A stretch of 64,000 nt of DNA. Origin: Marsupella aquatica. Taxonomy: Eukaryota; Marchantiophyta. Shown one piece after another: positions 58,411-64,000 of the stretch (positions are counted from its first letter, which is position 1; the number at the start of each line of letters is the position of its first letter). The notes under the pieces are model-generated. The model was not told the origin of the DNA and did no database searches. It saw only the letters and a list, made by a program, of their open reading frames with translations. The position numbers and the translations under genes are program-made. The stretch covers positions 3,596,001-3,660,000 of the forward strand of contig OZ316894.1 of NCBI GenBank assembly GCA_973895155.1. Reading direction: 5' to 3'.

Positions 58411-60861
58411 CTTTCAATACAATGTTCCAACGTTCAATACGATGTACCGACTCAGATTTTGCAGATATTGTTGAATAAAGTAATTCTAAGTAGTTCAAAT
58501 CAGAAATCGTCAAGCTCATGAGTCGGACATCGTAGCATTTCAGGACATGTTAGCTCAGTATAATGTTTAGGCTAGCTCTGACCCAACAATAAATAAGCTG
58601 GGTAGATCGGGGACTCAATTACCACATCCTTGCTGTAGCAAAATGATTTCACTAAACTTACCTCCTCGTTGTGAGACCATAAAGCTCTTCAGCAAGGTAT
58701 CCCCAACCCATGGCGTTGCTCTAAGACTTGAGGTGCTAGTAGTCCCTTCCACACCAGGTACTATCCCATGGCTAGGGACATCAAAACCTGCAGAAATCAA
58801 CCACTTCCATAATTTATGTTTCATAATCAAGTTTAAACAAGTCACTATTATTCATCAACATGGTCTCCATCTTCTTCTGGAGATGTAAGGATATAATTAT
58901 GCATCAATGAATATGGAGTAACCTTAAGATAACACCTAATTAACATCTCCGTAGAATTTGATCATAAACTGTCTTTGTTAAATTAAGACCATGTAAATAA
59001 CTTTGAACATACCTCACACAGGAGTCGACAAACCTCTATTAGCTTCCTTATAAGCATTAAAGTAAAGATAAGGACAAGTTACAAACTAATTTAAATTGTA
59101 TTAAGAGTATCTTAAAGCCCATAGTTGACTAATTGAACCAAATAGAAAACATTACATCAAAAACTATGTAACCAGAGTAAGAGCATTAAATAGGTATTGG
59201 AAAATATGCTATTCAACAAATTGGGGTGAATCAAGCATGAAGTCAAGTCAGAATGTACACTAAACCAAAATAAGCCTTATACAAGAGCTCTACAGTACTT
59301 CTTTTCTTAAATTCAGAAATAATATAGATTTGAATGCCATAACTTGGAGGTAAAAATATAATGAGTGAATACCATGTACATGCAACAAATATGTTGCAAT
59401 GCCAAGTGAAAGCACTATGGCAAGCCCATAAGCTTCAAAGAAGTCCCGCTGTGATCCAAGAACAACATGGCAGCCCAGCAACAACAGCCAGCTCGCTATA
59501 AGGAACCCCGTCCATGGGCTAGGGATCAAACCATCCAAAACTATCACAAGAAAGGTGTATGTCAGTATATGGAAATCAAAACTGACTAGTGCTTTCAAAT
59601 CTTATGGATTGGTTACCTCCAAAATTCTGAAAATTGCAAGAAGAAATTACTTACAGAGTGAAAGTTGTAAATGGAGGGAAACAACTGTGATTCAAAATTC
59701 GATCTGAAATTGAAATTGGTGGATGTAACCAGAAAACCACCTGAAATCCAAAACTCTCGTTGAACCTTTGCTGCTTCACTGTGTAATTTGAAGATGACTC
59801 CCGCTTCCACTTCTACAGTATTTGAAGCAATATAGACTCTTTTTGAAAACATGGGAAAGGAAGAAGGTTCTTCAAACAAGAGCTCGTCTAGTACATTCTC
59901 AATCTGCACAAAAAGGTAAATCATCATGTGATAGAAAAACTCATGATAATAAGATATGACTTTTGCCTCCACACATTTACCTTCATTTGCATTTATAGGC
60001 CCTGGCAGAATTACTGATATAGCTACACCATTCTAACACTTTGCTATTTTAACTTATTGAAAATGATAACTAAGGACTTTGACAAAACAACACATTCTAG
60101 ATCAGGGCTTTGAAAGAATGATTTCACTACAAGTTGCATGGTTACCTTCTTGTACTGGAAGATGGTTACATCTGTGCTTCTTTCTGTTTCTGTGATTCCA
60201 ACTTTCAAGGTTGCATTTTCAAGATTAAACCCTCTTACTATCCACATTGGAGAATTGCCTGCATATATGGAAGACAACTTAGTTCCAATAAAAACAAAGT
60301 TAATGTAAATCCTAAACTGTAATGCACAGTTGCACCAAAAATGGCATGCTTGTCATTCAGATTTGGAGTGTCCTTTTGGTTGAGAATAATTGAACCTGTA
60401 AATATGGAACCACTATGGGTAAGAAAAAAAGGAGGATGTGAAGAAACCTAGACGTACAGGGCGGCCAGGTGTGCATAAACCAGGTACACAAGGATGCACA
60501 AGACAAGTACTATTGTACCTTCAGGTACATTATTCTTAGGAGACCCAGGTACAAAGAGGATAGACCGATAGAGGTCCTGTAAGGAGGTACATTTGTACGA
60601 GCAGAGCACAACTTTTAAGAGAGAGAGAGAGAGGAGCGTAACTTCTTTCCCTTTGGAAGTTCGGAGTTTGGAGCTTTATATTCCAAGCCTATGTGAGCTC
60701 ATAAGGGCTCCTGGCATTTAATTAGGACTTTTAAGCAAAAACAACTACCAAATGGCCAGAAGAGGGAGAGCAATGAGGGAGAGTGAAGAGGAAGCAACGA
60801 TGACTCCTGAGACGACCTGGCCCTCGCCTCGATCCAAACAATGTATTTTTTAGGTGCAAAC

Positions 60862-61034
60862 CCCTGGGCCCTCAGTCTTAACTAATATGTGGAGAACGTA
60901 TGAACGCTCGAAGGGTAGTTTTTATTCGTAATAAGGAAACTTTTAATTGTAAAATGTAAATAACAAGGGGTAAACACGAAAAGGACCCGATCGTAGGGGG
61001 GTCCACTTCTTTTACATGGAGTGAGGGCCCAGGG
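60862..61034. mobile_element. 173-bp MITE derived from the 11-kb transposon family
   Basis: Ends CCCTGGGCCCTCA and TGAGGGCCCAGGG are perfect inverted repeats, flanked exactly by GTGCAAAC (60,854-60,861; 61,035-61,042), an 8-bp duplication. The next ~70 bp on the left (AACTAATATGTGGAGAACGT, then GAACG, AAGGGTAGTTTTTATT) and ~50 bp on the right (GGGGGGTCCACTTCTTTTAC) align with the left and right ends of the 44,275-55,251 element. It is therefore an internal-deletion or end-derived non-autonomous member, mobilised after the Helitron sequence existed. Confidence 0.92.
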
Positions 61035-61599
61035 GTGCAAACTTTTGCCAGATTCCACATCCCCAAAATGTGTTCACCATTTTTTCCGCCACTTCTGCCA
61101 AAAGTTTGCTAGATTCTTTGCATATCATTGGCCACTCTCCCACCAAATCATGGAACGCATTTGCCAAAATCAAACAGTTGTACGTAAATCTAGGGATAAT
61201 TATGTGACAAAGAGGATATAATTCAAGAAAATTTGTTGAAGAATACTCTAGCATGTCCTACCTTTGAGAGGCTGACATTTGCCACAATGGCTAGAAACAA
61301 AAAATTAATGTTTTAAACCCGGGACCCCAAGGTCCCATCCCCAACCCTAACTCAATCTTGCCCTGGGTTCCAACTCCCCAACAACCCCTCAGTTGTTGTT
61401 ATGTCTTGCCACTTTAATTTGTTTAGCACAAGAAGAGGCATGGGATGGGGGCCAAAATATCTGGACCAAAGTTGGTCCGGGGGGTGGTAGGTCCTTTAAT
61501 GTTGGAAAGTGTTGCAAACCACACCACCACCCCAAGGGGGCATGGTATTGGCGGCGAAGTAAACTTGGATGAGCCTACCAAAGGGGTTCCATGCAAAGA

Positions 61600-62115
61600 G
61601 GTAGGCAAATTGTTTTGTTAAAAAGTGGGCTGAGTCGTGCTGTTGCCCCAAGGGGAATTGGCATTGAATGGGGCGGCCAAAGCCAAGTAAGCAGCCACAG
61701 TCAACTTTAAGCAAACTAAGCTTAAAGTAACTAAAACAATTGGGGTTGCTGATGGGGTTCCAAGATATATGCAAGGGCAGGGAAAGGGCTGTTGAAAAGT
61801 CAGCCAAGCAACGCCGTTACCCTAGGGGGTCTCGACAGTGGGGCAGCCAATGCCAATTAAGTTATTGCAGCGGCTTTAAGTAAGAAGTTTAAGGTAACCA
61901 AAAATTTGGGGCCAATGGGGTTCTAAGATGCAAGGGGTGGCGAAGAAATGTTGTTGAAAAGTCAGCCAAGCCGTGTCATTATCCCAAGGGATCTTGGCAT
62001 CACGCTCGGCATTGGGGCAGCCAAAGCCAAGTAAGTGGCCATGGTAACTTTAAGTAGAAAGCTTAAAGTAACAAAAACTCTGGGGTTATCAATGGGGCTT
62101 GAGGATGCAAGGGGT
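61600..62115. repeat. ~170-bp tandem repeat, three units, inside the Helitron
   Basis: Units begin near 61,615, 61,795 and 61,955 with GTCAGCCAAGC-like sequence and contain GGGGCAGCCAAAGCCAAGTA, GCTTAAAGTAAC and GGGGTTCYAAGATGCAAGGG. They differ at many positions, so the repeat is old. No coding frame. Confidence 0.65.
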
Positions 62116-62159
62116 GGCAAAAAAGTGGCAACAACTTAACAACTTTTTTACTTAACTTA

Positions 62160-63306
62160 ACATGGTTTACTAGCAATATTTTCAATTGTACTTAAGAACA
62201 TCTTTTACTTCACAACTTACATTTTTGTCAAACGACATTCCTTAAATACTTATCGACCATTTTGTACTTAGCAAAAAATACTTAATAACATCTTTGGTGA
62301 AACATCATCTTTTACCTGACCACATCTTGGACATAAAGACATCTTTGGCGCAACGACATCTTTTTTCTTCACAACATTTCTCACATGATAAGAACATTTT
62401 TTCTTCACGACACCTTTGGCAACACTACATCATAGTTCTTAATGACATCTTCTTACTTCCCAACATCTTTCACATATAACGACATCTTTGGCAACATGAC
62501 ATATTTTTTCTTAACAACATCTTTGTCAACATGACATCTTTTTTCTAAACGAAATCTTTGGCAACACAACATCTTTTTTCTTAACAAAATTGTTGGCAAC
62601 ATGACACCTTTTTTCTTGACAACATCTTTGGCGACACGACATATTTTTTCTTAACGACATCTTTTGTGCAATGCACGGGTATTGAGCTATCTTTCACATA
62701 TTATGGACATATTGGGTGAAACGACACCTTTTTACTTATAACATCTTTTACTTCACAATAACTTAGTTTGGCAAAATGACACCTTTTTCATATTGCCATC
62801 TTTCACATAATGGCATCTTTGGCAAAATGACTTCTTTTTTCTTAACGACATCTATTTACTACATGACATCTTTCAGATAACAACATCTTGGGCGACACTA
62901 CATCTTTTGTGCAATGCACAGGTATTTTTCCTCAACGACGTCTTGGCCAAAACAACATCTGTTTTCTCAACGATGTCTTGGCTGACACGACATCTTTTTT
63001 CTCAATGACGTCTTGCCCGACACATCTTTTCTCTCAACGACGTCTTGGCCGACATGACATATGTTTTCTCAACGACTTCTTTGCCAACACAACATCCTCT
63101 GTCTCAATGACTTCTTGGCTGACACATTATTATTTTTATCAACATTGAGATCTTGGCCGACAGGACATCTTGGTCGACACAACATCTTTTGTTCTGAACG
63201 ACACAACATCTTTCTTCTCAACAACCTCTTGGCCGACATGACCTATTTTTTTCTCAATGACATATTGGCCATCACGACATCTTTTGTGCAATGCACGGGT
63301 ATTGAG
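62160..63306. repeat. ACGACATCTTT minisatellite leading to the Helitron 3' end
   Basis: Dozens of units of about 18 bp and multiples, based on AACGACATCTTTGGCAACAC and CATCTTTTTTCTTAACGACA; the right third shifts to TCAACGACGTCTTGGCCGAC. Extra copies of the Helitron 3' end occur inside: GTGCAATGCACGGGTATTGA at about 62,667 followed by GCTA, and a diverged GTGCAATGCACAGGTATT near 62,910. Confidence 0.8.
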
Positions 63307-63310
63307 CTAG

Positions 63311-64000
63311 TACATCTATTATAAGACCAATTTGATGGCTGCATGAAAAGTAGAGCATTTGACAACTTTAAAACCAAAGAATCATCAAAAAAACTTACCG
63401 AGTTTGAATTTCTTCCCCTACTTGTTTGTTTAAGAGGGTTGCCTTGTACTAGGTTGTTTTTGGTTGGTCCTCCTTTTCTTAATCAAGTCTAAATTGCCTC
63501 CCCCCCCCCCCTCAAAACAAACCAAAAAACAAAAAAAACAAAAAACAACTTACCAGTTATAAGATCCAAGATGGTTTGTGGCGATCGATAAACATTTACT
63601 ATGACAGGTGTCCAATCTTTTCGGAGCATCCAACATTTAAGGCCTGCATCTGTTTGTGACAACCCCATTTGTAACAACACCAATATCAGTATAACATATG
63701 GAGACAACAAGGTCCAGTCAACTACTACCTTCCAACTTTGTGTATAGTAACCCATCCCCTCGAGTGTTGTAATCCACAAGGGTTGGAATCCCAAGGCCGG
63801 TTAGGCTGAGGGAATTCCACGCTTTGGCCCCCGAAGAGTGGATGGGTTACCCACACTAGGCCTGACATGTTAATATCAAAACAGCTTTGATCCCGGACAC
63901 TAATGTAGAGATTTAATTAAAACGAGGAATCCCAGGCCAAGCTGGCCACTGGATATGGGAGGGAAATGCTTACTAGACCCCCTTGTGGAATAAGTTTGCT
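63311..64000. other. Right end of copy B and unique flank
   Basis: 63,311-63,958 continues the intron and exon 2 of the truncated membrane gene, matching 19,314-20,007. It includes a C run near 63,500 where copy A has one near 19,498. From 63,959 the sequence is unrelated to copy A. Confidence 0.7.

Larger units (their letters stand above)
60310..63310 (+). mobile_element. Non-autonomous Helitron, 3,001 bp
   Basis: It starts TC after A and ends CTAG before T (AATGTAA|TCCTAAACTG ... GGTATTGAGCTAG|TACATCT), with a small GTGC-AAT-GCAC hairpin 11 bp before the end; both features are typical of Helitrons. Copy A has the empty site at about 19,312 (AATGTAAGCACATCT). No Rep/helicase gene is visible, so it is non-autonomous. 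The interior holds a nested MITE (60,862-61,034), a GA repeat (about 60,618-60,634), ~170-bp tandem repeats and a long minisatellite before the 3' end. Confidence 0.85.
58662..63649 (-). pseudogene. Truncated copy B of the membrane-protein gene (exons 2-6 only)
   Basis: Exons on the minus strand match copy A: 63,554-63,649 (DAGLKCWMLRKDWTPVIVNV), 60,146-60,258 (NATLKVGITETERSTDVTIF), 59,741-59,903 (IENVLDELLFEEPSSFPMFS), about 59,373-59,591 (LVSFDFHILTYTFLVIVLDG) and 58,662-58,787 (FDVPSHGIVPGVEGTTSTSS). The duplication ends at 63,958, before any exon 1. The possible last exon of copy A (16,427-16,615) is also gone. Introns and frames remain usable. A 3.0-kb Helitron lies in the intron between the first two exons listed. 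Without its N-terminal membrane part and promoter it is probably not functional unless it has gained a new 5' end to the right. Confidence 0.7.
26429..63958. repeat. Large direct duplication, copy B (interrupted)
   Basis: Consists of 26,429-28,017 and 55,702-63,958, split by the CACTA element. Joining the two parts recreates the sequence seen without interruption in copy A near 12,180 (GAGGTGGTGCTTG then GGCCTCCATCACAGCGG). The right border is abrupt: both copies read GGCCACTGGATATGG and then diverge (CCCCACAACT in A, GAGGGAAATG in B). Contains the TPR-like gene, the truncated membrane gene and a Helitron. Confidence 0.9.

Overview
This window is nuclear DNA of a land plant. The evidence is spliced genes with GT-AG introns, a plant F-box family of the Arabidopsis At2g26850/At2g41170 type, an F-box/PP2-lectin gene, a plastid-type pterin carbinolamine dehydratase and a plant CACTA transposon. 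It looks like a repeat-rich, probably non-seed plant (bryophyte, lycophyte or fern), but I cannot place it further.

Layout. (1) 1-2.1 kb: an F-box gene on the minus strand, probably running off the left edge. (2) 2.1-9.2 kb: intergenic DNA with a decayed ~105-120 bp tandem array into which two small TA-flanked elements are inserted, and two further terminal-inverted-repeat (TIR) elements. (3) 9,193-20,007: copy A of a large direct duplication, holding a TPR-like gene, an F-box/PP2 gene and most of a multi-exon membrane-protein gene. (4) 20.0-26.4 kb: first exon of that membrane gene, then intergenic DNA with three TIR elements. (5) 26,429-63,958: copy B of the duplication, split by a large transposon. 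Copy B keeps the TPR-like gene and exons 2-6 of the membrane gene, but lacks its first exon and the F-box/PP2 gene.

The main structure is a nest of mobile elements inside copy B. A CACTA (En/Spm) element of 27,681 bp (28,018-55,698, 3-bp duplication TAC) carries decayed Transposase_21-type and En/Spm second genes. Into it are inserted: a 3.16-kb TIR element full of palindromic tandem repeats (28,966-32,128, 5-bp duplication CAGTG); a 299-bp element (42,762-43,060, 8-bp duplication AATAAGAC); and a 10,977-bp element (44,275-55,251, 8-bp duplication GAACTGTC). Removing these leaves about 13.2 kb, a normal CACTA length.

The 10,977-bp element is the most interesting object. It has TIRs beginning CCCTGGGCCC and a two-exon gene for a transposase-like protein of about 1,377-1,526 residues, with zinc-finger-like modules, an RNase H-like candidate core and a detached C-terminal module. 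On the opposite strand it carries a spliced but apparently 3'-incomplete copy of a plastid pterin-4a-carbinolamine dehydratase gene. A 173-bp deletion derivative of the same family, with its own 8-bp duplication GTGCAAAC, sits at 60,862-61,034 inside a 3.0-kb Helitron (60,310-63,310). That Helitron occupies an intron of the copy B membrane gene, and copy A preserves the empty site.
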